This document shows, piece by piece, positions 7,715 to 15,834 of a stretch of 64,000 bases of DNA; the stretch's first letter is position 1, and every line of letters starts with the position of its first letter. The translations under genes were made by a program, and so were the position numbers. This stretch comes from Streptomyces sp. NBC_00569 (GTDB taxonomy: Bacteria; Actinomycetota; Actinomycetes; Streptomycetales; Streptomycetaceae). The stretch spans positions 6,122,001-6,186,000 of the forward strand of contig NZ_CP107783.1 of NCBI RefSeq assembly GCF_036345255.1, read 5' to 3'. The notes beneath the pieces were generated by a model, which saw nothing but the letters and a program-made list of their open reading frames with translations, did not search any database and had not been told where the DNA came from.

Positions 7715-10009
7715 CTAGTCTTCCTCTTCGAGTTCCTTGGCTTTACCTTCGCCGTCGATATAGTCGTCCACATTCCTTCCGGCGTCACTGAATCCGGATT
7801 GTGAATCCGTGCCGACCGATGCCTCGATCAAGGGGTAGCGATGACCAGAATTCTCTCCGGCCTTCCGTGCTGCCTCTTCGACCATGGCGTAAGTGGAGTG
7901 CTTTGTGTCCTCGACGTGCGTTCCATTCCGGTAGATGACCTCGCCAGAGCTGTCCTGCATGGAGCCGTCGGTGATAGAGCTGATGATTTCGCTGGCTGCT
8001 GTTCCGGCCAGCCCGGCTGTTGCGATACCCCCGGGTCCGAGCATCGGTGCCGTCCCGATCCCGATGCCGACCCCGACAATGCTGCCACCCCAGGTTCCTG
8101 CGCTTTCGATGGCCGCGTTGTACTCCTTATCCTTTGCGCCACCTTCTAGTTCGCCCTCGAACGCGCGACCTCCGCCGATCAGCCCTTCAATTGTTCCAGC
8201 AGTCCGTGCGATGCCGCTGATACCCTTCTGGAGCCGTTGGTCCTGATCGAAGTGAGAGTCGGCGGCGTAAAGGTCAGGGTTCTGGAAGTGGTGCTGCATC
8301 AGTTGCGTCGTATAGCTGGCCTGCCCCAGGTTCACTGCCGCATAGCCCTCAGGGTTACGGCCTACGGTGTAGAGGAACCTAGTAATGTCCTTTTCCTTGA
8401 GCTCTGCAGTGCTGCCTGCATTGGGGAACAGCTGCCTTTCGCCGACATCTCCGGCATGCAGGCCGCGATGGATGTCCGGCATGAATTCGGCAGAAATCTG
8501 CCCCATGCTGTCCGACATGTAGCCATTCTTGCTGAGGCGTTCAGGGTTTTCGGAAACGGAGGCGAAGATACTCTCTACGAGTTTTGCCTGACCTGCGGAG
8601 TGCACAGGCGTGTCCTTTGTGGGGAACTCACCCGCAGGGTGGCCTGTTGTCGCTGCCTCCAACGCCAGTGCCAGGTTGTTCTTCCCGGTATTGAGAGAGT
8701 CGCCATCGGAGCCGGTCTCCTGCGGCCACTCCCGTTCCTCGAACAGGTACTGGAAGTTAGACAGAGGGACCTTGCCCTTGTAGCCGTTGCCGTCCGTGTC
8801 GCGCTCGAAGGGGGAGTCCTCCTTCGAGACGTACTCTTCGCTGAAGAAATCTGTCGCTGCGTGAGGGCTGTTGGATAGCCCTTTCAGGTAACCCGTGAGT
8901 GGATCTGACCCGCTGTCATCGCCGATCCGGTTGAGCGTTTGAGTGGCGGCCGTGTGCTGCCATGCCGTGTTGTCGTGTTCGCCGTTTCCGGTGAGTTTGC
9001 GCTCGGTGGCCATGAGCTTGGTGCCGTATTCCTTCATGAACTGGTCGTCGTAGTCGCCAGTGCGCATCAGGTTGCTCATGACTTGGAAGCCCATGGGGCC
9101 GCCTCGGTCGCCATGGATGGGCTTGTCGCCGAGATCGATGACACTACGCCGCCAGTTGTCCATCGCGTTCGAGTCGCTCTGGGAGGCGTGGGCGAGAGTC
9201 ATGCCCAAGTTGCGCTGCAGGTCGTCGAATTGGTTGAGGCGATCGCGGCCGATTTCCCAGTTCACGCCGGGGTCGTTGATGCCGGCCCAGAACTCCATGG
9301 TCTTCTGTGGGCCGAGCACCGTGGCGAACCACTCTGAGAACAGTTCGTCGTTCTTGTACTTCTTCAACCCGGCGTTGATCCGGTCGAAGTCCTTGACCGT
9401 AAGGTCCTCGGGATTCTTCCTGGCGATCTTGGCCAACTCTTCAGCCGCTTTGATGGCCGCCGCCGCTTCGTCCCGGTTCTTGTATTTCGCGTCGGAGAAT
9501 CCAAGCTCGCTCTGATCGGCGATGGCCTTCAGTACCTTGCTGGCCGAACTGTCGCTCTCAGTCGCCTTGTCGAGGATCTTTTGAACCTCGTCCCGGAGCG
9601 CGGTGACCTCGCTCTGGTCAGGTTCGGGCGGCGTGTGTCCCTTCGCGGCGCGGACCGTGAACCCGCCGTCGCCGGTGGAGGTGACCGTCAGGTGCTTCTT
9701 CTGGCCCCGGCCGATGGCGTTCTTCAGATCCTCCTGGTACCCCTTCAGCTCACCTACAGTGTCGGCGAGGATGCTGTGGATCGTCTTGGCCTGTGTGTGA
9801 GCATCAGCGAACTCGCCGGCCGTCTTCCCGATGAACTCCTTGGTCACACGGGCGTTTATGCCGGCCCAGTTGGCCTTGTTGGCTGCTTTGTGCAGTCCGT
9901 CTTCAGCCTGGGTCTCCAGCTTCTCCAGGTTGCCGACAAGCAGGCCCCAGTCCTCCACGGTGTCATCCAGCAGCTTGAAGTTGGCGTGGTAGAGCGAGTC
10001 GAAGTCCAT
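7715..10009 (-). CDS. Large WXG-headed protein of cassette A, putative type VII substrate or toxin-like protein
   Basis: 764 residues. The N-terminal 100 residues form a helical hairpin with a WAG turn (48-50), as in WXG100/LXG proteins. The middle (120-620) is helical with no recognisable enzyme motif. Residues ~638-680 are Gly/Ala-rich and hydrophobic and could insert in a membrane. A YAMVE stretch (about 707-711) fits YxxxD/E. Paralogy with the protein encoded at 16764-18857 is visible in paired blocks: LMRTGDYDDQFMKEYG with LMQHGDGYGREFLEDLG, LALALEAATTG with FAAALQAGATG, GYAAVNLGQ with SYAALNSGI. It resembles the large actinobacterial hypotheticals sometimes labelled DUF6571 (from memory, unverified). 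It lies 5 nt after the small first gene. Confidence 0.75.
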   Translation of the reverse strand: MDFDSLYHANFKLLDDTVEDWGLLVGNLEKLETQAEDGLHKAANKANWAGINARVTKEFIGKTAGEFADAHTQAKTIHSILADTVGELKGYQEDLKNAIGRGQKKHLTVTSTGDGGFTVRAAKGHTPPEPDQSEVTALRDEVQKILDKATESDSSASKVLKAIADQSELGFSDAKYKNRDEAAAAIKAAEELAKIARKNPEDLTVKDFDRINAGLKKYKNDELFSEWFATVLGPQKTMEFWAGINDPGVNWEIGRDRLNQFDDLQRNLGMTLAHASQSDSNAMDNWRRSVIDLGDKPIHGDRGGPMGFQVMSNLMRTGDYDDQFMKEYGTKLMATERKLTGNGEHDNTAWQHTAATQTLNRIGDDSGSDPLTGYLKGLSNSPHAATDFFSEEYVSKEDSPFERDTDGNGYKGKVPLSNFQYLFEEREWPQETGSDGDSLNTGKNNLALALEAATTGHPAGEFPTKDTPVHSAGQAKLVESIFASVSENPERLSKNGYMSDSMGQISAEFMPDIHRGLHAGDVGERQLFPNAGSTAELKEKDITRFLYTVGRNPEGYAAVNLGQASYTTQLMQHHFQNPDLYAADSHFDQDQRLQKGISGIARTAGTIEGLIGGGRAFEGELEGGAKDKEYNAAIESAGTWGGSIVGVGIGIGTAPMLGPGGIATAGLAGTAASEIISSITDGSMQDSSGEVIYRNGTHVEDTKHSTYAMVEEAARKAGENSGHRYPLIEASVGTDSQSGFSDAGRNVDDYIDGEGKAKELEEED

Positions 10010-10014
10010 CAGGC

Positions 10015-10509
10015 TCAGTCGTCCTTCTTCTCGCTCGGCTTGCCGTAGTACGCGGGGTTCGGTTTCCCGGCCTTGCCCACGCGCTCGTCGAAGCCCTGGT
10101 CGAGCGTGTCGATGCTGCTCATCGTGCGGCGGATGTAGTCCTCGTCTCCGCCGTGGATGGACTGCGTCCTGTGGAGATGGTTCGAGATCTGTGCGCAGGC
10201 GTCCAGGAGTGAACCGAGCTGCTTTTCCCAGCGGTTCGATACGTGCTGAAGCCCTGATGCGAGGTCGAAACCTTGCTGCTTGAGGTTGCTCGCAGCCGAG
10301 TTGCTACTGGAGTTGGCCACCTTGCCTTCGCGGCCGAGGTGCTCGAAGAGGGAGTGCGCCTCCTTGCCGATCTTCTCCAGATCGGCGTTCTTGACCTTCA
10401 GGTCCCCGAACGTGCCGGGGCCTTCGGGGGCCACGTGATTGATCTGCATCTGTGTAGACCGCCGAGCCTCCGCGTCGGTCTTGAGTTGCTCCCACTCTTC
10501 CCATGCCAT
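10015..10509 (-). CDS. Small helical WXG100-like protein, first gene of WXG cassette A
   Basis: 164 residues, highly charged and helical. It begins MAWEEWEQLK and has a central turn-like segment rich in Ser/Asn (about 65-75) between two amphipathic helices. A Lys/Asp-rich disordered end follows. No catalytic motif is present. As first gene of a three-gene operon before a large WXG-headed protein, it is probably the small partner that pairs with the large substrate, in the way EsxA-type or LXG-associated small proteins do. This role is inferred from gene order only. Confidence 0.7.
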   Translation of the reverse strand: MAWEEWEQLKTDAEARRSTQMQINHVAPEGPGTFGDLKVKNADLEKIGKEAHSLFEHLGREGKVANSSSNSAASNLKQQGFDLASGLQHVSNRWEKQLGSLLDACAQISNHLHRTQSIHGGDEDYIRRTMSSIDTLDQGFDERVGKAGKPNPAYYGKPSEKKDD

Positions 10510-10783
10510 GCGTGACTACCTTCCCCCGTGTGCGTTGTGCGCCCTGTGCGGCTGGTTGCTTTCGCGACTGCCGGATGTGACGATCGCGATCAACCTAACA
10601 ACGGAACGACCAAGATCACATTGTGCGATCGCGCTCTGGCGGGAACTGTGTGTGAGCGCGCGGGGTGTGGCGTGAGTGGTGTGTGGGGCAGGGGTAGCGG
10701 GGGAGCGTGTCCGTGGGGATGGTCCAGTCGGCGATTGTCACGGCCTGGAACCAGGGACGTGGCAGCCTGCCCGGTGGTAACCG

Positions 10784-11309
10784 TCACGTGTAGCGGGGGA
10801 GCCTCTCGGTGGAGATCGTCCAGTCCGCGATAGTCACGTCCTCGCCATAGACGAAGCCCTTGCGCGTTGCGTAACGCGGGCCCTCAGGGGTGGGGTGGAT
10901 GTCCGTCAAGGGTCCGCCCGTACCCGTCCGGGGGTCGAAGATGACGTAGACCGGGATGCCCATCGCGGGGTAGTCCCGGATCTTGCCGACCCAGTCGTTC
11001 TCGGGGTTCGAGCGGGAGACGACCTCGACGGCGGCCAGCAGTGTGCGTGCGTCGAATGTGCCTTCGCTTTCCAGATCGGATTCGACGATGACCACGACAT
11101 CGGGGTGGCGCATGATGCTTCCGGCTCGTCCTCCACGTCCGGTGTGCCGGTGTGGGCGACCAGGTCCGCGGGCAGCACCTTGTCCGGATGCGCAGCGCGG
11201 TCAGCTCGTGCGACTTCGCCGGCGACGTCATGTCGTGGACGATCCCCTCTTCAGTGATCTCGAACTTGCCGGGAAGGGTGTCGTCCATCGCCTGAACGAA
11301 CTCCCTCAT
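10784..11309 (-). pseudogene. Uma2-family (DUF820) endonuclease-fold gene with two frameshifts
   Basis: Three reading frames must be joined to rebuild the family protein. Frame 1 gives the N-terminus MREFVQAMDDTLPGKFEI and continues to HELTALRIR. A shift near 11185 leads to DKVLPADLVAHTGTPDVEDE. A second shift near 11118 leads to IMRHPDVVVIVESDLESEG and on to the C-terminal core VEVVSRSNPENDW...GIPVYVIFDP, typical of Uma2 proteins. Single ORFs therefore cover only parts. Uma2 proteins have a PD-(D/E)XK-like fold and are highly amplified in Streptomyces; their role is unclear. Two indels in about 70 bp indicate decay rather than one sequencing error. Confidence 0.75.
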
Positions 11310-11411
11310 CGTCGGTAGGTGTGGCTTGCCGCGCGAGCGTGTCTGGGGGCGATGGTCATGTCGCTCGCCTCTCGTCGTTGCTGGCCGGGGGCGGGAGTCA
11401 TGAGTTTCACG

Positions 11412-11918
11412 CTAGGCGGCCTCCTGCATGGCGTCTCGGCACGACCGGCACTTGCCCGGGGTCGGGGAGCGGAAGGCACGGTCGCAGCCGTCGCAGTTCT
11501 GGAGTGGGGCGCGGGTTGGGGCGGTGCGGTGGGGCGTTGCCGGGAGTGTTGGGCGGAGGGGAGGCGGCAGGAGGTTTGTGAGGCGGTGAGAGAGGAGGGC
11601 CGCGGGGTGGTGGATCTTCGTTTGCGGGAGCGCGGTCGTGAGGGTTCTGCGCACTGCGTCTGGGGTGATGCCCCTGTCCAGCCACTCCGTTACGGCCGGG
11701 GCGAGGCGGGTCACTTCGCGGGCCGGGAGGATGAGGCGGGGGTCGTCGCGGCGTAGGTCTGCCAGGAGTGACGAGGCTGGGTCGGAGAGGGTGGGGAGCG
11801 TTGAGCGCTCGGGGGCCGCATCCGGTGGCGTTGAGGGGGTGATTGACGGATGTGGGCGCGGGGGAGTGGTCGGAGTGCGGGGTTTCCGCGGGGGCTTTGG
11901 CGCTGAACTGCCATTCAT
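11412..11918 (-). CDS. C-terminal part of a split HTH-domain protein
   Basis: 168 residues. A Pro-rich N-terminus precedes LLADLRRDDPRLILPAREV and a helical domain. The C-terminus is a small zinc-ribbon-like element with paired cysteines (CDGC, CRSC). In related Streptomyces proteins, recalled from memory, this domain is the second half of a single ~290-residue HTH protein whose first half is the next gene upstream. Here the two halves are in different frames and overlap by 4 nt (ATGA). Either the ancestral gene suffered a frameshift, or the two parts are made by translational coupling. Confidence 0.6.
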   Translation of the reverse strand: MNGSSAPKPPRKPRTPTTPPRPHPSITPSTPPDAAPERSTLPTLSDPASSLLADLRRDDPRLILPAREVTRLAPAVTEWLDRGITPDAVRRTLTTALPQTKIHHPAALLSHRLTNLLPPPLRPTLPATPHRTAPTRAPLQNCDGCDRAFRSPTPGKCRSCRDAMQEAA

Positions 11919-12283
11919 GCCGATGGGTTGTTGTACGACGTCGTGTGCGTGAGTACTCGGCCTGACGGTAGGCGTTCGCGAGTTCGGGTCAGGTAGCCGT
12001 GTGCTTCGAGCTCGCGTAACGCCGCCGCGATGCGGACCTCGCCCTCCGGGAAGCGGGTCGCCAGTGTCTTGATCGTGGCGCTGGCTCCGGGTGGGAGTGA
12101 CTGGATGTGGGCCGCCAAGCCGACGGCCGTTAGGGAGAGTTGGCGGTGCTGCACCAGGTGGTTGCCTACGACCGTGTAGCGGTCCGCGTGGCGGCGGTTG
12201 ATGTGGCGGATACCGCCCGGGGGAACGTCCGCCGGAACCTGGGACTGGGCGCGCGGGGGCGCGTTAAGCTGCTGATCAGCCAT
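11915..12283 (-). CDS. Helix-turn-helix domain protein, N-terminal part of split gene
   Basis: About 122 residues from the chosen ATG (MADQQLNAPPRAQ), which has AGGAAG about 11 nt upstream; an ATG 147 nt further upstream gives an unlikely Cys/Pro-rich extension. The core PPGGIRHINRRHADRYTVV leads into a winged-helix-like domain (LSLTAVGLAAHIQSLPPGA...IAAALRELEAHGYLTR). It ends SYNNPSA just where related single-chain proteins continue into a Pro-rich linker. It is probably a DNA-binding regulator of the type common beside XRE/DUF397 genes in Streptomyces. Confidence 0.65.
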   Translation of the reverse strand: MADQQLNAPPRAQSQVPADVPPGGIRHINRRHADRYTVVGNHLVQHRQLSLTAVGLAAHIQSLPPGASATIKTLATRFPEGEVRIAAALRELEAHGYLTRTRERLPSGRVLTHTTSYNNPSA

Positions 12284-12401
12284 CGGGAAGGGTTTCGCTT
12301 CCTGGGTGGTTAGGCCCTCGCCTTGGGATGCCAGTCCCTGCGGGGGCCGTTCTGTGTTTTGGGTTGTGTCGCTCTCGGCGAGCGTGGGGTGTGAACAGGG
12401 C

Positions 12402-12944
12402 CTAACGCAAGCCGAGTTGAGGGTGATCACCCTTGTGGGTGAGATGCGGCGGCAGGCCGGGGGTTTGGGGGTGGTTGGGGGAGGTTCTCTCCCTGGGGGC
12501 TTTATTTTTGATCGCGGGGGCGACCGGGTCCTGGGTCACCGCGTCGTGGAAACCTCGATGCGGTCGGGGCGGCTTCGATGCCCGCAATTCGGCCCATACC
12601 GTCTTGGTTGGAGGTGGGCCCAATCTCGTACCCCAGACCTCCGCCAGTGCCTCGACGAGGAGCAGGCCGTAGCCCGGCTCGCGCGGCATTGTGTCTCCGC
12701 GTGCGTCCGTCACCTCGATACACAGTGTGTCCGTCGGCGTGAGCGTGAGTGTCAGGCGGAAGTCTCTGCCGGGTACGCGGCCGTGGGTGATTGCGTTGTT
12801 CGCCAGTTCGGCCACCAGTAGCTCCGCCGTCTCGAACGGGCATGTCCAGTCGACGAGTTGCTGGACTGTCAGGCGGCGGGCGAGGCGGGCACCTCTGGGT
12901 GTTGCCGACAGGCGGATCGTGAAGGTGATTTCGGCGTCGTTCAT
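12402..12944 (-). CDS. ATP-binding anti-sigma-factor-like protein (RsbW/AbaA-like HATPase)
   Basis: 180 residues from ATG (MNDAEITFTIRLS). The GHKL ATPase N-box is AELLVAELANNAITHG, and the G-boxes are EVTDARGDTMP and GYGLLLVEALAEVWG. This is the single-domain serine-kinase-like family abundant in Streptomyces, often called AbaA-like when next to WhiJ-like and BldB-like genes. Such a pair is divergent here. The protein probably binds a regulator in an ATP-dependent way. The C-terminal 50 residues after the ATPase core are basic and Pro-rich. Upstream in-frame sequence is Cys/Ser-rich and not family-like, which supports the chosen start. Confidence 0.8.
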   Translation of the reverse strand: MNDAEITFTIRLSATPRGARLARRLTVQQLVDWTCPFETAELLVAELANNAITHGRVPGRDFRLTLTLTPTDTLCIEVTDARGDTMPREPGYGLLLVEALAEVWGTRLGPPPTKTVWAELRASKPPRPHRGFHDAVTQDPVAPAIKNKAPRERTSPNHPQTPGLPPHLTHKGDHPQLGLR

Positions 12945-13068
12945 GTCACTCAGCGTGGCCGGGCGTGCGTACTCTGGCCAGCGATGGCATCGGTACGTTC
13001 GGTGACTGTCCAGTCTTTGTACAGGGCTGTACTGGGTGTACCCGTGACCGGTGGGGGAGGGGGCGCGT

Positions 13069-13932
13069 GTGAGCGCGGAGCAGGTGGGACACGAGGAACA
13101 CAGGGGACACGCAGGCGAGTCCGGGTGGGACGTTGATCCTGATGACGACGCAGGTGTCGCTGTCGTAGAAGCTGTGGGGAGGCAGCTCAAGTTGTGGCGC
13201 GAGGCCGCCGGTATGCGGCCCGCCGAGTTCGCGGCAGCCGTCGGGTACGGCGAGAATCTCGTCTACAAGATCGAGCGTGGGGCGCGGATCCCGCGGCCCG
13301 AGTTCCTGGACCGGGCTGACCAAGTCCTGGGCGCGGGCGGGAAGATCTCAGCGATGAAGCGGGATGTGGCTAGGTCCCGGTACCCGAAGAGGGTGCGGGA
13401 GCTTGCCAAGCTGGAGGCGCAAGCCGTCGAGATCGGGGCGTATGGCTGCCACAACCTGCACGGCCTGTTGCAGACCGAGGAATACGCGCGGCGGCGGCCG
13501 TCGTACTCGGAGGAAGAGGTCGAGCGGCTGGTGTGTGCCCGGGTGGACCGGCATTCGATCTTTGACAGGGCGCCGGCCCCTTCGCTCAGCTTCGTCCAGG
13601 AAGAGGTGACTCTGCGGCGGCCGATCGGAGGCAAGATGGTTCTACGCCGCCAGCTCGAACACCTCTTGAGGCTCGGACAGTTGCGCAATGTCGAGATCCA
13701 GGTGATGCCGACTGACCGTGACGATCACGCTGGGATGGGTGGAGACATGGAGGTGATGAAGTTCGGAGACGGTTCGGTTGTCGGGCGCTGCGAAGGAGAG
13801 TTCGGCAATCGTCCGCTCGCGGAGCCGAAGCATCTCCGGGTCATCGAACTCCGGTGTGGCATCATCCGGGCGCAGGCTCTCACCCCACGGGAGACTCTCG
13901 CCTTCATCGAGCAAGCTCTGGGAGAGACGTGA
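13069..13932 (+). CDS. XRE-family regulator with DUF5753 ligand-like domain (WhiJ-like)
   Basis: 287 residues from GTG, which is preceded by a purine-rich GGGGGAGGGGG. A GTG 18 nt earlier is in frame but lies inside that site. An N-terminal helix-turn-helix (VGRQLKLWREAAGMRPAEFAAAVG) is followed by DUF5753 (KLEAQAVEIGAY...LLQTEEYARR...RQLEHLLRLGQLRNVEIQVMP). Such proteins, with WhiJ as the studied example, act with a small DUF397 partner in developmental control. The next gene is that partner and overlaps by GTGA, so the two are translationally coupled. The anti-sigma-like gene is divergent, which completes the usual triad. Confidence 0.85.
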   Translation: MSAEQVGHEEHRGHAGESGWDVDPDDDAGVAVVEAVGRQLKLWREAAGMRPAEFAAAVGYGENLVYKIERGARIPRPEFLDRADQVLGAGGKISAMKRDVARSRYPKRVRELAKLEAQAVEIGAYGCHNLHGLLQTEEYARRRPSYSEEEVERLVCARVDRHSIFDRAPAPSLSFVQEEVTLRRPIGGKMVLRRQLEHLLRLGQLRNVEIQVMPTDRDDHAGMGGDMEVMKFGDGSVVGRCEGEFGNRPLAEPKHLRVIELRCGIIRAQALTPRETLAFIEQALGET

Positions 13933-14129
13933 TCAGCAAGTCCTCTGTCGGGGACAGCTCCGAACTGGTCTGGTTCAAGAGCAGCCACAGCGACAGCGGC
14001 AACAGCAACGAGTGTGTCGAGGTCGCTACGACTCCGTTGAGTGTCCTCGTTCGCGACTCCAAGGCCCCCCGGAAGATCAGCATTTCCGTCTCCCCTGCGG
14101 CCTGGTCCGCCTTCGTCGCTGCGTGGTGA
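13929..14129 (+). CDS. DUF397 small protein (BldB-like partner)
   Basis: 66 residues. The DUF397 signature is clear: VWFKSSHSDSGNSNECVEVA, then VLVRDSKAP and the C-terminal SPAAWSAFVAAW. The start GTG overlaps the stop of the XRE gene in the tetranucleotide GTGA. BldB and its relatives are small proteins of this family that pair with WhiJ-like regulators. It probably modulates the DNA binding of its upstream partner. Confidence 0.85.
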   Translation: MISKSSVGDSSELVWFKSSHSDSGNSNECVEVATTPLSVLVRDSKAPRKISISVSPAAWSAFVAAW

Positions 14130-14546
14130 CTTCCGAAGTCGCTGTCGTAGTACTCAGGTCGGGAAGCGCGGAGTGGCACGGCTGTTCAGGAGCGGACGTA
14201 GTACTCGTCGAGCAGGCGCGTACGTATTGGTTCTCCAGGCGGGCCCCTAGGTCACAGTCGTGGTCCGGGGAGGTTTCGCCCTGGCGGCCCGAGCTCGCTG
14301 ACGGCTTGCCGTGCGTGCTTTCGGTGCGGCCCGTGGTGAGGATTCCCCTGACGAAGCAGCCGTCGGACCTGTCGTCGGCGGCGTACGGGTAGTCGCCCCT
14401 AAGCGGGCCTCGCGCGGGGGGCGGTCGCCCAGTTGCCGCGTCCGGCCCATCTTGAACGTGATGTCGTCGGTGTAGTCGGCGTGGGCTTTCGCACCGCTCG
14501 TGGTCTGCAGGGCCGCTGCGCAGACAAGGCCGGCTGCGGTCATCAC
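14077..14546 (-). other. Possible frameshifted gene for a small secreted protein
   Basis: One frame, from GTG/ATG at 14546/14543, reads a signal-peptide-like start (MTAAGLVCAAALQTTSGAKA) and continues DYTDDITFKMGRTRQLGD. Near a run of six C (about 14417) the plausible sequence seems to move to another frame, YPYAADDRSDGCFVRGILTT and DCDLGARLENQYVRAC. The joined product would be an exported protein with several cysteines. The 3' end runs antisense into the DUF397 gene, so the true stop may be earlier. No family is recognised, and neither the frame change nor the gene itself is certain. Confidence 0.3.
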
Positions 14547-14872
14547 GATCTTCCGGCGGACGGTGCGTGTCGTGGTCGCACGACATGGAGGGGCTCTCCG
14601 CCTCGGTCGTGGCGCCACCGCTGCCGCGCGGCGTTGGCCGGCGCGACAGCGGTGGCGATATCCCCCGTTGTGTGAGCCTCAGGCCCGGTTCGGGTCTGAG
14701 GCTCACGGTCCCCCGTACACCTCGCACGACGCGCTAATGCTTTTCGCCGCGCATTAAGGTGGGGTCACGTTATCCGGAAGCCGGTCGGCAACACAACACG
14801 AAATCGGCAGGAATCAACCGAACCGCACGTGAAGATCTCGTGCCCACCGAATCGGCGTCTAGATTGACGTCG
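14547..14872. other. Intergenic stretch with hairpin and inverted repeat before the TetR gene
   Basis: No convincing gene. It contains a strong 16-bp hairpin (listed separately) and an inverted repeat TAATGC-N10-GCATTA at 14735-14756. The repeat lies about 115 nt before the TetR start and is a candidate operator, possibly autoregulatory. This is inferred from symmetry alone. Confidence 0.4.
14672..14706. terminator. Strong orphan hairpin (16-bp stem, 3-nt loop)
   Basis: GTGAGCCTCAGGCCCG pairs with CGGGTCTGAGGCTCAC through 16 bp (one G-U) around a GTT loop. No T-run follows on either strand, which is normal for Streptomyces terminators. It lies upstream of, not downstream of, both neighbouring candidate genes, so its role (attenuator, insulator or end of an unseen transcript) is unclear. 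Confidence 0.5.
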
Positions 14873-15484
14873 ATGAGTGAGCGACCACAGCCCGGCTCGG
14901 CCCGCCCCGGCGGACGCACGGCCCGCACTCGCGCGGCTGTCCTCGCCGCCGCGCTGCACGAGCTCGACGAGGTCGGGTTCGCTGAGCTCACCCTGGACAG
15001 GCTCGCGGCGCGCTCCGGTGTGCACGTCTCGACGATCAGGCGCCGCTGGCGCAGCGTCGAGGGTGTCGTCGTCGATCTGATGGCCCAGCACAGCAAGACC
15101 ATCGCCACGCCCGACTCCGGTGAGTTCCGCCAGGACCTGTACGAACTGGCCGAGGCCATCGCCGGATTCCACGCCCAGCCGCGCAGTCGCAACCTCGTCG
15201 AGGCGATGGTGGCGGCCGCCGCGTACGACCCGCACATTGCGGATCTTGTCCGTGGCGCTTTCGTCGCGCGCACCGAGGTCGTGACGCAGTTGGTGCGTCG
15301 CGCCGTCGAGCGAGGCGAGGTTCCTCCGGATACGGATGCGTACGAAGTCATCGCGGCGCTGAGCGCGCCCTTCTACTACCGGTTGCTCATCATGCGGGCG
15401 GACATCGATGAGCGGCTCGTCGATGCGAGCGTCGAGGCGGCGTACCGGGCGGCTTGTGGGGGCGTGTTCGGTGGGGGTGGGTGA
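14873..15484 (+). CDS. TetR-family transcriptional regulator
   Basis: 203 residues. The N-terminal HTH reads RAAVLAAALHELDEVGFAELTLDRLAARSGVHVSTIRRRW, and the C-terminal ligand domain has the TetR_C-type pattern ending LLIMRADIDERLVDASVEAAYRA. The start ATG lies 7 nt after TAGATT (14860-14865) with no Shine-Dalgarno, so the mRNA is probably leaderless. No partner gene is adjacent in a way that reveals its target. The inverted repeat at 14735-14756 may be its operator. Confidence 0.85.
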   Translation: MSERPQPGSARPGGRTARTRAAVLAAALHELDEVGFAELTLDRLAARSGVHVSTIRRRWRSVEGVVVDLMAQHSKTIATPDSGEFRQDLYELAEAIAGFHAQPRSRNLVEAMVAAAAYDPHIADLVRGAFVARTEVVTQLVRRAVERGEVPPDTDAYEVIAALSAPFYYRLLIMRADIDERLVDASVEAAYRAACGGVFGGGG

Positions 15485-15656
15485 CCGGCTGACTTCGGCC
15501 GAACCGGTGTGGTCGCGCGACGGCGTCCTCAGGGCTCATCCATGGCCATGACCAGCGGAGACAAGTGTGTGACGGTCGCGCACCGGGCGTGCAGATCGAG
15601 CAAACGTCGGCCATCCGGGGGCCCGTGTCCGCCGTCGTGTACTTACTCTTGAGTAA

Positions 15657-15695
15657 GAGGGCCGCCCGGCTTCCCCCCGTGGCTGGGCGGCCCTC
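15657..15695. terminator. Hairpin, 11-bp stem
   Basis: GAGGGCCGCCC pairs with GGGCGGCCCTC around a 17-nt loop. The nearest upstream gene on the plus strand is the TetR gene 170 nt away, so it could be the end of that transcript. It works equally well on both strands. Confidence 0.55.
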
Positions 15696-15808
15696 ATTCC
15701 GCTTGAGGAAGCCCGGTGATCATCCAGTGGCCGCTCAGTGGACTTGCAATGGTCCAGGCCTATGGTGATGCGGCACTGCCGCGTCACGGGGGTGGCAGGA
15801 GTGGTCGG

Positions 15809-15834
15809 TAGGGCCCCGCATCCGAGCGGGGCCC
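15809..15834. terminator. Hairpin, 10-bp stem with 6-nt loop
   Basis: AGGGCCCCGC pairs perfectly with GCGGGGCCCT around ATCCGA. It is the second strong hairpin in 180 nt without a gene between them. Confidence 0.5.
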
